A DNA stretch of 64,000 nucleotides from Streptomyces sp. NBC_00483. Lineage in GTDB: Bacteria > Actinomycetota > Actinomycetes > Streptomycetales > Streptomycetaceae. The position numbers and the translations under genes were made by a program. The stretch covers positions 3,224,001 to 3,288,000 of the forward strand of contig NZ_CP107880.1 of the NCBI RefSeq assembly GCF_036013745.1. The letters are read 5' to 3'. Below are positions 42,848 to 52,092 of the stretch, in pieces. Below the pieces are notes generated by a model. That model made no database searches, was not told where the DNA came from, and worked only from the letters and a program-made list of their open reading frames with translations. How positions within the stretch are numbered: the first letter of the stretch is position 1; every line of letters begins with the position of its first letter.

Positions 42848-44053
42848 ATGAACACGAAGAGCACAGGGACCGTGCGGCACATCGGTGACGACGAGCGGCG
42901 CGTGCGGCTCGCCCGCGCGCACCGCCTCGCCCCCTCGGCGCGTGCGGACCGCGCCGAGGACATCGCGCGCTCGCTCGTGGCGCTGCACGGCACGGATCCG
43001 GCGACCGTGTATCTGGCGGTGGGGGCGCGGCTCGCGGAGCCTTCCGGGACGGTCGCCGACGTCGAGCGGGCGCTGTACGAGGACCGCAGCCTGGTGCGGA
43101 TGCACGGGATGCGGCACACGGTGTTCACGTTCCCGGCGGAGCTGGCGGCGACGGTGCACGCGTCGACCGGGCTCGCGGTGGCGGCGAAGGCGCGGGCCGG
43201 ACTGCTCAAGGACATCGCGGGCGGCAGCGACGGGCGCCTCACGCCCGAGTGGCTGGCGGAGGTGGAGGCGTCGGCGCTGGCCGCGCTCGAGCGGCGCGGG
43301 GAGGCCACGGTGACCGAACTCGCGGGGGACGAGCCGCGGTTGAGGGAGCAGTTCACGTACGGCAGGGGCAAGAGCTACGAGGCCGAGCAGACCGTGTCGT
43401 CGCGGCTCATGCGGGTGCTCGGGGTGGAGGGGCGGGTCGTACGGGGCCGGCCGCTCGGCTCGTGGACCTCGACGCAGTTCCGGTGGGCGGTCGCGCCGCC
43501 GCACCCGGAGCTGCCGGTCGCCGAGGCGCAGGCGGAGCTGCTCCGGCTGTGGCTGGGGGTGTGCGGGCCCGCCACGGAAGGGGACCTCAAGTGGTGGACG
43601 GGGTGGAAGGTCACCGATGTACGCAAGGCGCTGGCCGCGGTGGGGGCGGTGACGGTGTCACTGGACGGCGGTGGCACGGGGTACGTGCTGGCGGATCAAG
43701 TGGACGCGCCGGAGGGTGACTTGGAGCCGTGGGCGGCGCTGCTGCCGGGTCTCGACCCTACGTCGATGGGGTGGCAGGAGCGCGACTGGTACTGCCCGCC
43801 GGAGCTGCGCCCCGCGCTCTTCGACGGCAGCGGGAACATCGGGCCCACGGTGTGGTGGGGCGGGCGGATCGTGGGTGGGTGGGGGCAGGGTGCGGGTGGC
43901 GAGGTGGTGTGGCGGTTGTTGGACGCGTCGGGTGGGCGGGTCGCTGAACGGGCGGTTGCCGCGGAGGCGGAGCGCCTCGCGGCGTGGCTGGGTGGGACCC
44001 GGGTCACGCCGCGGTTTCGTACGCCGTTGGAGAAGGAGTTGGCGTCGATGTGA
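42848..44053 (+). CDS. Winged-helix DNA-binding domain protein (HTH_42/AlkZ-like)
   Basis: 401 residues. Features of the winged-helix crosslink-repair-like family: ARSLVALHGTDPATVYLAVG, then LYEDRSLVRMHGMRHTVFTF, LWLGVCGPATEGDLKWWTGW and a C-terminal WQERDWYCPPELRPALFDGS. The AlkZ/YcaQ DNA glycosylases contain a Q-x-Q/D motif that I cannot place with certainty here, so glycosylase activity is possible but not shown. CAGGAT ends 7 nt before ATG 42848, and there is no ribosome site. Confidence 0.85.
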   Translation: MNTKSTGTVRHIGDDERRVRLARAHRLAPSARADRAEDIARSLVALHGTDPATVYLAVGARLAEPSGTVADVERALYEDRSLVRMHGMRHTVFTFPAELAATVHASTGLAVAAKARAGLLKDIAGGSDGRLTPEWLAEVEASALAALERRGEATVTELAGDEPRLREQFTYGRGKSYEAEQTVSSRLMRVLGVEGRVVRGRPLGSWTSTQFRWAVAPPHPELPVAEAQAELLRLWLGVCGPATEGDLKWWTGWKVTDVRKALAAVGAVTVSLDGGGTGYVLADQVDAPEGDLEPWAALLPGLDPTSMGWQERDWYCPPELRPALFDGSGNIGPTVWWGGRIVGGWGQGAGGEVVWRLLDASGGRVAERAVAAEAERLAAWLGGTRVTPRFRTPLEKELASM

Positions 44054-44081
44054 GCGCAGGCGGCGACGAGGCCGAGGTCGC

Positions 44082-44124
44082 GGGGCTCTGCCCCGGACCC
44101 CGCGCCTCAATCGCCGGCGGGGCT
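44082..44124. repeat. Dispersed palindromic repeat copy
   Basis: A near-identical copy of the 43-bp element (GGGGCTCTGCCCCGGACCCC, then CTCAATCGCCGGCGGGGCT), between convergent genes. Confidence 0.8.
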
Positions 44125-44132
44125 TGATTGAG

Positions 44133-44408
44133 TTACCGGCTGTAACGCATCAGCGCCCGCACCATGTGGCACGTCGTGTCCGATGGCGGGTGGATGCCGA
44201 CGCGTTCGGCCGTGGCGCGGATCCTGCGGTTGTGGGCCTGGTTGGGGAGGTAGACGCCGGAGTCGAGCAGGGCTATCGCCAGGCGCATGGCCTTCAGGCG
44301 GCGGTTGTGGGTGATGTACCAGTCGCGGGGGCGCCCCGCGGGGAGCGGCCTCTTCGCGAGTGGTGTGTACGGCAGATCGAACAGCAGCGGAGCGGCGGCA
44401 GCGGGCAC
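44133..44408 (-). CDS. Small conserved hypothetical protein, 91 aa
   Basis: A basic protein without membrane segments: LLFDLPYTPLAKRPLPAGRP, then RDWYITHNRRLKAMRLAIAL and a C-terminal THMVRAL-like basic helix (CHMVRALMRYSR). No domain is recognised. The start is decided by the ribosome site: AGGAGG (complement of 44415-44420) abuts an ATG at 44414 but is ideally spaced from the GTG at 44408, so GTG 44408 is chosen. It is divergent from the ArsC-like gene. Confidence 0.7.
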   Translation of the reverse strand: MPAAAAPLLFDLPYTPLAKRPLPAGRPRDWYITHNRRLKAMRLAIALLDSGVYLPNQAHNRRIRATAERVGIHPPSDTTCHMVRALMRYSR

Positions 44409-44538
44409 AGGCATCCTCCTGTCGCGAACGTCCGAGAGCCCCCGTAGCCCTCGAACACTGCTTCTATTCTACCGCCGACCACTGACAAAAGCCGCTGGCC
44501 AGAGCCCAGTTGAGGGGCGCCGCACGGCTTCACTCGCG

Positions 44539-44544
44539 TACCGT
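44539..44544 (+). promoter_or_regulatory. Putative -10 hexamer of leaderless ArsC-like gene
   Basis: TACCGT ends 7 nt before the ATG at 44552. Confidence 0.5.
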
Positions 44545-44551
44545 TGACCCC

Positions 44552-44914
44552 ATGGAGATCTGGATCAACCCGGCCTGCTCGAAGTGCCGCAGCGCGCTCA
44601 CCCTGCTCGACGCGGAGGGCGCCGACTACACGGTGCGCCGCTACCTGGAGGACGTGCCGACGCCCGACGAGATCCGCGCCGTGCTCGGCCGGCTCGGCCT
44701 CGAGCCGTGGGACATCACCCGCACCCAGGAGGCCGACGCGAAGGAGCTCGGCCTGAAGGGCTGGGCGCGCGACGCGGACAGCCGTGAGCAGTGGATCGAG
44801 GCGCTCGCCGCCCACCCGAAGCTGATCCAGCGCCCGATCATCACGGCCGAGGACGGCACGGCGGTCGTGGGCCGCAGCGAGGAGTCGGTGCGCGAGGCGA
44901 TGACGCGGCGCTAG
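44552..44914 (+). CDS. ArsC/Spx-family thioredoxin-fold protein
   Basis: 120 residues, the usual size. The thioredoxin-like start MEIWINPACSKCRSALTLLD carries a CxxC-type pair, with LEDVPTPDEIRAVLGRLGLE and the C-terminal IQRPIITAEDGTAVVGRSEE that matches the ArsC/YffB/Spx fold. Glutaredoxin-dependent arsenate reductases and Spx-type redox regulators share this shape. No arsenic-resistance genes are adjacent, so arsenate reduction is not implied. It precedes glnII by 162 bp; a GlnR box in that gap belongs to glnII. Confidence 0.9.
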   Translation: MEIWINPACSKCRSALTLLDAEGADYTVRRYLEDVPTPDEIRAVLGRLGLEPWDITRTQEADAKELGLKGWARDADSREQWIEALAAHPKLIQRPIITAEDGTAVVGRSEESVREAMTRR

Positions 44915-44981
44915 CCTCACCCACCGCACGCGGCACATCGCATACAGGACCACGGGCCACTTCCCGCCCCGCACCACTCAG

Positions 44982-45019
44982 GTAACACGGGGTTCACAAA
45001 CGAGCAACGGCCGAGAAAC
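44982..45019 (+). promoter_or_regulatory. GlnR box of glnII (four half-elements)
   Basis: GTAAC (44982), TTCAC (44993), GCAAC (45004) and GAAAC (45015) are spaced exactly 11 bp apart. This is the same architecture as the glnA box and fits the published GlnR consensus. It ends 57 bp before the glnII GTG. Confidence 0.85.
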
Positions 45020-45076
45020 CCCCTGGTGACAGAGTTCCCGGCAGTTCGAGACCCGCGTGAATGAGGAAGTGGCCCC

Positions 45077-46108
45077 GTGACCTTCAAGGCTGAGTACATC
45101 TGGATCGACGGCACCCAGCCGACGGCCAAGCTCCGTTCGAAGACCAAGATAATCGGGGGTCAGCCGCAGGGCCTGGACACGCTTCCGGTGTGGGGCTTCG
45201 ACGGCTCCTCCACCAACCAGGCCGAGGGCCACGCCTCCGACCTCGTGCTCCGCCCCGTCGCCCAGTACCCGGACCCGATCCGTGGTGGCGACGACATCCT
45301 CGTCATGTGCGAGGTCCTGAACATCGACATGACGCCGCACTACTCCAACACGCGTGCCGCACTCGCCGAGGTCGAGGAGAAGTTCGGCTCGCAGGAGCCG
45401 ATCTTCGGCATCGAGCAGGAGTACACCTTCTTCGAGGGCGACCGCCCGCTCGGCTTCCCGGTCGGCGGCTTCCCCGCCGCGCAGGGCGGCTACTACTGCG
45501 GCGTCGGCGCGGACGAGATCTTCGGCCGTGACATCGTCGAGAAGCACCTCGAGCACTGCCTGGACGCCGGTCTCGCCATCTCCGGCATCAACGCCGAGGT
45601 CATGCCCGGCCAGTGGGAGTTCCAGGTCGGCCCCGTGGGTCCGCTCCAGGTCTCCGACGAGCTGTGGATCGCCCGCTGGCTGCTCTACCGCACCGCCGAG
45701 GACTTCAACGTCTCCGCGACCCTCGACCCCAAGCCGGTCAAGGGCGACTGGAACGGCGCGGGTGCGCACACCAACTTCTCCACGAAGGCGATGCGCGAGG
45801 GCTACGACGCGATCATCACCGCGTGCGAATCGCTCGGCGAGGGCTCCAAGCCGCTCGACCACGTGAAGAACTACGGCGCCGGCATCGACGACCGCCTCAC
45901 CGGTCTGCACGAGACCGCCCCGTGGGACGAGTACAAGTACGGCGTCTCCGACCGCGGCGCCTCGGTCCGCATCCCCTGGCAGGTCGAGCGGGACCGCAAG
46001 GGCTACATCGAGGACCGCCGCCCGAACGCCAACGTCGACCCGTACGTCGTGACGCGGCTGCTCGTCGACACCTGCTGCACCGCCCTCGACAAGGCCGGCC
46101 AGGTCTGA
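45077..46108 (+). CDS. glnII: Glutamine synthetase type II (eukaryote-like)
   Basis: 343 residues, much shorter than GlnA, as expected for GSII. Signature parts are YIWIDGTQPTAKLRSKTK, LPVWGFDGSSTNQAEGHASD, FGIEQEYTFFEGDRPLGFP with metal glutamates, PGQWEFQVGPVG, GDWNGAGAHTNFSTKAM and RPNANVDPYVVTRLL. It is not adenylylated. In Streptomyces it supplements GlnA under nitrogen limitation and is activated by GlnR, consistent with the box upstream. GAGGAAG precedes the GTG. A wobble-paired terminator follows. Confidence 0.96.
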   Translation: MTFKAEYIWIDGTQPTAKLRSKTKIIGGQPQGLDTLPVWGFDGSSTNQAEGHASDLVLRPVAQYPDPIRGGDDILVMCEVLNIDMTPHYSNTRAALAEVEEKFGSQEPIFGIEQEYTFFEGDRPLGFPVGGFPAAQGGYYCGVGADEIFGRDIVEKHLEHCLDAGLAISGINAEVMPGQWEFQVGPVGPLQVSDELWIARWLLYRTAEDFNVSATLDPKPVKGDWNGAGAHTNFSTKAMREGYDAIITACESLGEGSKPLDHVKNYGAGIDDRLTGLHETAPWDEYKYGVSDRGASVRIPWQVERDRKGYIEDRRPNANVDPYVVTRLLVDTCCTALDKAGQV

Positions 46109-46146
46109 CGGCGCCGGCCGGGTCCGAATCCGGCCATCCGCTTCGG

Positions 46147-46175
46147 GAGGGTGTCCACATTGTGTGGGCGCCCTC
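46147..46175 (+). terminator. Terminator after glnII
   Basis: A 13-bp stem (46147-46159 with 46163-46175) with two U.G pairs that form only in the plus-strand RNA, and a 3-nt loop. It is 38 bp after the stop. Confidence 0.7.
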
Positions 46176-46208
46176 TCGTTCGCGTGACGCATCTGTTTCA
46201 ATGAGGGC

Positions 46209-46337
46209 ATGGCCAGTCTTTACCGGAACAGCAGCTCGTGGGGTCGTCGGCACGACCTCGAGCCGTTCTGGCCGTCCCGCCAGCACCACGACTTCGACCG
46301 TGTGTGTCGCCGCGTGAGGAACGCGCGGGCCCTCTAA
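46209..46337 (+). CDS. Small ORF, 42 aa, upstream of the winged-helix regulator
   Basis: MASLYRNSSSWGRRHDLEPF begins a 42-residue peptide that continues with WPSRQHHDFDRVCRRVRN and ends AL. The composition (Trp, His, Arg, Phe) is unlike a shadow of GC-rich DNA and suggests a real short protein. TGAGGG precedes the ATG, with tight spacing. It ends 89 bp before the lone winged-helix gene. I think similar short peptides occur at this position in other streptomycetes, but I could not check. It could be a leader peptide or an RNA-binding mini-protein. Confidence 0.5.
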   Translation: MASLYRNSSSWGRRHDLEPFWPSRQHHDFDRVCRRVRNARAL

Positions 46338-46426
46338 AGCCGTTGCCCCGGCCGCCCCGGCCTTCGGCCCGCGCGCATGACGTACGTCCCGCTCCCCGAC
46401 GTCCTCTCGCGCGAAAAGAGTTGACC

Positions 46427-46741
46427 ATGGCTTCTGCCCTGCTGACCGACCCGCTCATCTCCGTCGACACCGCCTGCCGCACGGTGCACGTCGCGGGCCG
46501 CCAACTCGACCTCACCTACCTGGAGTTCGAGCTGCTCGCCCATCTCGTCGGGCACCCGCACCGCGTGCACACCCGCGACACCCTCGTCCACACCGTGTGG
46601 GGATACGGGCATGTGGGCGACGGCCGCACCGTCGACGTCCACGTCGCCCGGCTGCGCCGGAAGCTGGGCGCCGAGCACCGGGACACCATCCGTACGGTGC
46701 GCCGCGTCGGCTACAAGTACACGCCACCCACCGGCAGTTGA
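46427..46741 (+). CDS. Stand-alone OmpR-type winged-helix regulator (no receiver)
   Basis: 104 residues: only the Trans_reg_C DNA-binding domain. After a short lead ([20 protein letters not shown]), [20 protein letters not shown] and [20 protein letters not shown] give the OmpR fold, ending [12 protein letters not shown]. There is no receiver domain and no histidine kinase nearby, so it cannot be an ordinary two-component regulator. It may be controlled by abundance or by binding another protein. AAAGAG precedes the ATG, and a 10-bp perfect hairpin follows at 46751-46780. Confidence 0.92.
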   Translation: MASALLTDPLISVDTACRTVHVAGRQLDLTYLEFELLAHLVGHPHRVHTRDTLVHTVWGYGHVGDGRTVDVHVARLRRKLGAEHRDTIRTVRRVGYKYTPPTGS

Positions 46742-46750
46742 GGTGAATTC

Positions 46751-46780
46751 CGGGGGCCGATTGAACAGGGTCGGCCCCCG
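46751..46780 (+). terminator. Terminator after the lone winged-helix gene
   Basis: CGGGGGCCGA (46751-46760) and TCGGCCCCCG (46771-46780), separated by 10 nt. Confidence 0.7.
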
Positions 46781-46796
46781 TTGCGTACGTAGTCCC

Positions 46797-48341
46797 ATGG
46801 GACGCACCTCACGGAAACGGCGCTCAACGCTGGCGACGCGCATGACCATCGCGTCGGCCGCACTGCTCCTGGGCGGAGGTGGGCTGGTCGCGGTCAACGT
46901 GTACGCGTCGGCCCACGAGAACTCGGCCGACGGGCAGGACGCGGGCAGCGGGACGCAACAGACACAGCAGACGCAACAAGTGGCCACCATCGACTGTCCG
47001 GACGTCGGCGCACAGCTGTCCGACGTACCGGGCGGCGCCCGCGACAAGGTCGACGGTGAACTCGCCACCCTGGACACCCAGATCACGCAGGCCTACAAGC
47101 GGCTCTCCACGACGCGGGACGCGGCCGCGCGGGACCCGCGGTTCGTACAGAACAGCATCATGGAACCGCTGAAGAAGAACCGGGGCGCCATCCTCGAGCG
47201 CATCCGCCTGGAGATGGAGCGCCGCGGCGGACAGGCCCCCGACGGCATGAACGACATGGCCGAGTGCACGGCCCAGCCCCAGGAGGGCGAACAGCAGCCC
47301 CCGGACGGGCAGGACGACGGCTCGGACCAGGGCGGCGGTGACCAGGCCGGAGGCGACCAAGGCGGCGGCGACCAGGCCGGAGGCGACCAGGGAGGCGACG
47401 ACCAACAGCAGGGCAACGGCGGACAGGCCGGCAACGGCCCCTTGGCCGCCGACTTCGCCGACATCACCAAAGTCCAGCCCAACGTCCAGAAGCCCCAGAA
47501 CGGCGACAACGCCTCGACCGGTACCTTCACGACCCGCTGCGGCGTGAACGACAACAAGAAGTTCAACACCGACAACATCATCGTGGCGCCCGGCGTGACC
47601 AACGGCGCGCACCACCTGCACGACTACGTGGGCAATCAGGACAACGACGCCTTCTCCAGCAACGACGACCTGGCGAACGCCGACACCACCTGCCAGAACC
47701 AGGGCGACAAGTCGACGTACTACTGGCCGGTGCTGCGCCTTCAGGACGGCACGGAGGACTTCGACGCCGACAAGGACGGCGGCGGCAAGGAAGGCAACGT
47801 CGGCAAGGTCCTCCAGGCCCAGAAGGCGAGCATCAAGTTCGCCGGGAGCCCGCAGAGCGACGTCGTCGCGATGCCGAAGTTCCTGCGCATCATCACCGGT
47901 GACGCCAAGGCGTTCACCAACGGAACGGCGAACGCGAACGCGCACTGGAGCTGCACCGGCTTCGAGGACCGCCAGCTGACGGACAAGTACCCGCTGTGCC
48001 CCGACGGCTCGAAGGTGGTGCGCAGCTTCGCGTTCCAGAGCTGCTGGGACGGGCAGAACATCGACAGTGCCAACCATCGCACTCACGTGGCATTCGCCGA
48101 CCAGGCCGGCAACTGCCCGCAGAATTTCAAGGCCATCCCGCAGCTGAAGATGCGCCTGGTGTACGACGTGCAGACGCCGACCATCGAGAACGGGCAGGTG
48201 AAGAACCCGTTCGCCGTGGACGGCTTCCCCGAGCAGCTGCACAAGCCGATCACGGATCATGACGACTTCATCAACGTCTTCGACGACGCGACCATGCAGA
48301 AGGTCGTGGACTGCATCAACAAGGGCGATCGCTGCACCTGA
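46797..48341 (+). CDS. Secreted DUF1996 protein with Gln/Gly/Asp repeat linker
   Basis: 514 residues. An N-terminal signal/anchor ([19 protein letters not shown]) is followed by an N-terminal domain with two cysteines and a low-complexity linker built from tandem [11 protein letters not shown] units (about residues 180-210). The DUF1996 domain (from about 230) includes [64 protein letters not shown]1996 proteins are fungal and actinobacterial secreted proteins of unknown function; the conserved His residues (HHLHD, HRTH) suggest a metal site. An 11-bp hairpin overlaps the stop codon. Confidence 0.9.
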   Translation: MGRTSRKRRSTLATRMTIASAALLLGGGGLVAVNVYASAHENSADGQDAGSGTQQTQQTQQVATIDCPDVGAQLSDVPGGARDKVDGELATLDTQITQAYKRLSTTRDAAARDPRFVQNSIMEPLKKNRGAILERIRLEMERRGGQAPDGMNDMAECTAQPQEGEQQPPDGQDDGSDQGGGDQAGGDQGGGDQAGGDQGGDDQQQGNGGQAGNGPLAADFADITKVQPNVQKPQNGDNASTGTFTTRCGVNDNKKFNTDNIIVAPGVTNGAHHLHDYVGNQDNDAFSSNDDLANADTTCQNQGDKSTYYWPVLRLQDGTEDFDADKDGGGKEGNVGKVLQAQKASIKFAGSPQSDVVAMPKFLRIITGDAKAFTNGTANANAHWSCTGFEDRQLTDKYPLCPDGSKVVRSFAFQSCWDGQNIDSANHRTHVAFADQAGNCPQNFKAIPQLKMRLVYDVQTPTIENGQVKNPFAVDGFPEQLHKPITDHDDFINVFDDATMQKVVDCINKGDRCT

Positions 48342-48374
48342 GCGATCGCCCCACCCCGGCCGCTGCGCGGCCGG
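48323..48374 (+). terminator. Two successive hairpins at the end of the DUF1996 gene
   Basis: GGGCGATCGCT (48323-48333) pairs perfectly with 48341-48351 around the TGA stop. A second stem, CCGGCCGC (48356-48363) with 48367-48374, follows. Confidence 0.65.
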
Positions 48375-48402
48375 TTCAGCGGCGACCCTCGTACCCGGAG
48401 AG

Positions 48403-48837
48403 CTACCCCGCCTTGTGACCCCCACCACCACTACTCCCCGTGTGGTGCGAGGCGGGCTTCTCCAGGGTCCCGCCGAGCCGGCCGCGCAGCTTCGTGAGCT
48501 GTGCGGCGCCGCCGACCGCGATCCACTTGGGTCCGACGAGGTAGACGCCGCCGTAGTCGTTGGCCTGGTCGAACCACTGGGCCTGGCCCTTGTCGGTGGT
48601 GAAGGTGGCGAGGATGTAACGGCCGTCTCCCGCACCGCAGTTGGCCTGCCGGATGTCGGCCGCGTCGGTCTGGATGTCGGGGCGGCAGCCCGCCTCCTTC
48701 GCCAGGTGTTCCAGGCTTCCGGAGGCCGTACGGGGGATCTTCGGCGTGTCGCCCTTCGGGGCCCCGTCGGAGCCGCCCGCGCCGCATCCGGTCGCGGCCG
48801 CGAGCAGTACGGCCGCCGCCACCAGCATCTTCCTCAT
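48403..48837 (-). CDS. Small lipoprotein, hypothetical
   Basis: 144 residues. A signal peptide (MRKMLVAAAVLLAAATGC) ends in a lipobox cysteine followed by Gly-rich residues. The mature part has two further cysteines (AGCRPDIQ, ANCGAGDG) likely forming a disulfide, a small alpha/beta domain (YILATFTTDKGQAQWFDQAN, VYLVGPKWIAVGG) and a His/Gly tail. No family is assigned. AGGAG precedes ATG 48837. It is divergent from the GH89 gene across 72 bp, so the two may share regulation. Confidence 0.85.
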   Translation of the reverse strand: MRKMLVAAAVLLAAATGCGAGGSDGAPKGDTPKIPRTASGSLEHLAKEAGCRPDIQTDAADIRQANCGAGDGRYILATFTTDKGQAQWFDQANDYGGVYLVGPKWIAVGGAAQLTKLRGRLGGTLEKPASHHTGSSGGGGHKAG

Positions 48838-48909
48838 TGCGTTCTCCTGTCCCGTACGTTCCGTTGCTACCGTGCGCCGCACCAACCGCGACGCAAGGGG
48901 GGTACACGT

Positions 48910-51900
48910 ATGTCCGCACCATCGCGACGCACTGTTCTCGGCACGACGGCCGCCATCGGCCTCGGCACGGCCCTGGGGGCCGGTGCCCCGGCCGCCCAGG
49001 CGGCTCCGCGGCCGACTGCCGCGGGGAAGGTGCCCGTTCTTGATACGGCTGAGGCGCGCGCGACACTCAACCGTCAACTGCCGCACCATGCGGACCAGTT
49101 CCGTCTCAGACTGATGGCCGCGAGCGGCACGGAGGACCGTTTCCGGGTGACCGGGACGCAGGGCCGCATCACGGTGTACGCGACGACCCCGGCGACGCTG
49201 CTCGCCGGGGTCCACTGTTTTCTGAAGTACGAGTGCGGGGCGCACATCGCCTGGAACGGCTCCCAGCTCGACCTGCCGGACCGCCTCCCGGCCCCCTCGA
49301 AAACGCTGGAGCGCAGCACCCCGCTCCCCCACCGCTTCGCGCTCAACGACACCAACGACGGCTATACGGCGCCCTTCGCCGACTGGTCGTACTGGGAGCG
49401 CGAGATCGACATCCTCGCGCTGCACGGCTGCAACGAGGTGCTGGTCATCGCGGGCATGGAGGCCGTCTACCACCGCGTCCTGAAGGACTTCGGCTACAGC
49501 GACGAGGAGGCGCGGTCCTGGCTGCCCGCCCCGTCCCACCAGCCGTGGTGGCTGCTGCAGAACCTCTCCTCGTACGGTGGTCCGCTCTCGCCCGAACTCA
49601 TCGAGCGGCGCGCCGAGTTGGGGCGAAGAATCGTCGACCGGCTGCGCGCGCTCGGCATGAGACCGGTGATGCCCGGCTACTACGGGCACGTGCCGAAGGA
49701 GTTCGTGGCGCGGAACGGCGGGGACGCGCACGTCGTGCCTCAAGGGGTGTGGCACGGCTTCGAGCGCCCCGACTGGCTCGACCCGCGCACCGCGTCCTTC
49801 GCCCAGGTGGCGGAGTCGTTCTACGGGCACCAGAAGGACCTGTTCGGTGAGATCGGCGCCTTCAAGATGGACCTGCTGCACGAGGGCGGCACGGCCGGTG
49901 ACGTGCCGGTCCCGGACGCGGCGCGCGGTGTCGAGGCGGCGCTCCAGAAGTACCGGCCGGGGGCGACGTGGGTGATCCTCGGGTGGGAGGCGAACCCGCT
50001 GCCCGAGCTGATCGACGCGATCGACAAGAAGAAGATGCTGATCGTGGACGGGGTGTCCGACCGGTTCACCTCCGTCACGGACCGCGAGAAGGACTGGGGC
50101 GGCACCCCGTACACGTTCGGCACGATCCCCAACTTCGGTGGCCGTACGACGATCGGGGCCCGCGCGCACATCTGGGAGCAGAAGTTCTTCGCGTGGCGCG
50201 ACAAGGCGAACAGCGCGCTGGCCGGTACGGCGTACATGCCGGAGGGCACCGACCGGGACCCGGCGGCGTTCGAGCTGTGGTCCGAACTCGCCTGGATGGA
50301 CGGGAAGTTGGACCGGGCGGACTGGTTCGCCTCGTACGCCGACTTCCGCTACGGGCGCCGCGACAAGGGCGCCCGCGCCGCCTGGCAGGCGCTCCACGAC
50401 ACGGCGTACCAGCACAAGGCGGTCGAGCGCTCGGACCCGCACGAATCGCTCTTCGCGGCCCGTCCCGACCTCGCGGCCGACCGCGCCTCCTACTTCGCGC
50501 CACGCGCCCTCACCTACGACCCGGGCCGTTTCGACGCGGCGCTCGCCGGACTCCTCGGCGTCGGCGGGAAGTTGCGGGGCAGCGCGGCCTACAAGTACGA
50601 CCTGGTGGACGTGACGCGGCAGGCCCTCGCGCACCGCAGCCGCCAGCTCCTGCCCCAGTTGAAGGCGGCGTACGCGGACAAGGACCGGGCCACTTTCAAG
50701 GCGCTGTCGACGCTGTGGCTGAAGCTGATGCGGCTCTCGGACGACGTGACGGGCACCAACTCGGCGTTCCTGCTCGGCCCTTGGGTCCAGGACGCCCGGA
50801 ACCTCGCCACGAACGACGCCGAACGCGCCGAGTTCGAGCGCTGCGCGAAGGCGCTGATCACGGTGTGGGGCGACCGGGCCACGTCCGATCCGGGCAACCT
50901 CCACGAGTACGCCAACCGCGACTGGCAGGGCCTGATCGCCGACTTCTATCTGCCGCGCTGGCAGAAGTGGCTCGACGAGCTGTCCGACGCGCTGGCCGCG
51001 GGCCGGGAGCCCGCGAAGGTCGACTGGTTCGCGTTCGAGGAACCGTGGACGCGCGAGCGCAAGGACTATCCGCTGCGGGCCTACGGAGATCCGTACCGGA
51101 CGGCGTCGCAGGTCCGCGACGTCCTCGCGCGCGCCCCGTACCAGGGCTCCGTGACGGTCGCCGCCGAACCGTCCGCCTTCCCGCCGGGCGGGCACGCGCG
51201 CGTGGTGGCCACGTTCCATAACGTCAACGGGCTGCGCGCGACGGGCCGCGTCGACTTCGAGCTCAAGGGCATCGACGCCGAGCCCACGGGCTCCACATCC
51301 CTGCCGGGCGTGGCACCGGCCGGAGAGGGCACGGTGACCTGGCAGGCGAGCGCGCCCGGCACCCCGCTCGACAAACCGCTGCGCCCGCTCCCGTACACGA
51401 TCGACGTCCAATACGGTCCGGCCGGCGAGAAGCAGGTCACCCACGTCCACAAGGGCACGCTGTTCGAGGCCGGGCCGCCGGCCGACATCTGGCGGACGTA
51501 CAGCAACAACGCGGCGGTCTTCGGGCAGCTCGACGAGCGGTTCGCGATCGACGGCGGCGGCGCCGACCTGTGGAAGGGCACCGCGGAGTTCGGCGCGCTG
51601 TACCGCGCGAACGCGTTCAGGGACGGTTCGGCGGCCGTGGTGCGGGTGGACACGCAAGAGGTGACGGGTCCGTGGGCGCGCGCCGGGATCATGGTGAGCA
51701 ACTCGATCGGCGGCTCGGGGGCCTTGGGCTTCGCGAACCTGTCGGTCACGCCCGCCAACGGCGTCGTCCTCTCCTACGACAGCAACGGGGACGGCACCCT
51801 CGACACGTACAAGCGGCTCACCGGGATCAAGGCGCCGGTGCTGCTGCGGCTGTCCCGGGCGGGCGACTCGTACACCGGGGAGTGCTCGACGGACGACGGC

Positions 51901-52038
51901 GCCACGTGGCGGACGGTCGCGACCGTGCCGGCGCCGAAACCCGCGGCCACGCAGGACGTGGGCATGTTCATGAGCGCGACGAACGGCGGGAACGGGACGC
52001 GGGGCACGGTGGAGTTCAGCGGGTGGAAGCTGAGCTGA
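48910..52038 (+). CDS. Alpha-N-acetylglucosaminidase (GH89, NAGLU-like), Tat-secreted
   Basis: 1042 residues. The N-terminus (SAPSRRTVLGTTAAIGLGTA) is a twin-arginine signal. An N-terminal GH89 domain (RFRVTGTQGRITVYATTPAT), a central TIM-barrel (YGHVPKEF, FKMDLLHEGGTAGDVPVPDA, MLIVDGVSDRF, WGGTPYTFGTIPNFGGRT) and a C-terminal helical domain follow, as in human NAGLU and clostridial CpGH89. Candidate catalytic glutamates lie in GHQKDLFGEIGAFKMDLLHEGG and GWEANPLPELIDA. The last 300 residues add a beta-sandwich (YQGSVTVAAEPSAF) and a laminin-G-like carbohydrate-binding region. It releases terminal alpha-GlcNAc from glycans. AAGGGGGG precedes the ATG. Confidence 0.93.
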   Translation: MSAPSRRTVLGTTAAIGLGTALGAGAPAAQAAPRPTAAGKVPVLDTAEARATLNRQLPHHADQFRLRLMAASGTEDRFRVTGTQGRITVYATTPATLLAGVHCFLKYECGAHIAWNGSQLDLPDRLPAPSKTLERSTPLPHRFALNDTNDGYTAPFADWSYWEREIDILALHGCNEVLVIAGMEAVYHRVLKDFGYSDEEARSWLPAPSHQPWWLLQNLSSYGGPLSPELIERRAELGRRIVDRLRALGMRPVMPGYYGHVPKEFVARNGGDAHVVPQGVWHGFERPDWLDPRTASFAQVAESFYGHQKDLFGEIGAFKMDLLHEGGTAGDVPVPDAARGVEAALQKYRPGATWVILGWEANPLPELIDAIDKKKMLIVDGVSDRFTSVTDREKDWGGTPYTFGTIPNFGGRTTIGARAHIWEQKFFAWRDKANSALAGTAYMPEGTDRDPAAFELWSELAWMDGKLDRADWFASYADFRYGRRDKGARAAWQALHDTAYQHKAVERSDPHESLFAARPDLAADRASYFAPRALTYDPGRFDAALAGLLGVGGKLRGSAAYKYDLVDVTRQALAHRSRQLLPQLKAAYADKDRATFKALSTLWLKLMRLSDDVTGTNSAFLLGPWVQDARNLATNDAERAEFERCAKALITVWGDRATSDPGNLHEYANRDWQGLIADFYLPRWQKWLDELSDALAAGREPAKVDWFAFEEPWTRERKDYPLRAYGDPYRTASQVRDVLARAPYQGSVTVAAEPSAFPPGGHARVVATFHNVNGLRATGRVDFELKGIDAEPTGSTSLPGVAPAGEGTVTWQASAPGTPLDKPLRPLPYTIDVQYGPAGEKQVTHVHKGTLFEAGPPADIWRTYSNNAAVFGQLDERFAIDGGGADLWKGTAEFGALYRANAFRDGSAAVVRVDTQEVTGPWARAGIMVSNSIGGSGALGFANLSVTPANGVVLSYDSNGDGTLDTYKRLTGIKAPVLLRLSRAGDSYTGECSTDDGATWRTVATVPAPKPAATQDVGMFMSATNGGNGTRGTVEFSGWKLS

Positions 52039-52092
52039 TCCGATCCACGTAACTCCGGTGACACCGGGGCGCCGCTGTGTGAGAGTGCCCCG

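Noticed and set aside
44552..44914. Arsenate resistance gene
   Set aside because: The fold fits ArsC/Spx, but no ars operon genes adjoin it and fold alone does not show arsenate reduction.
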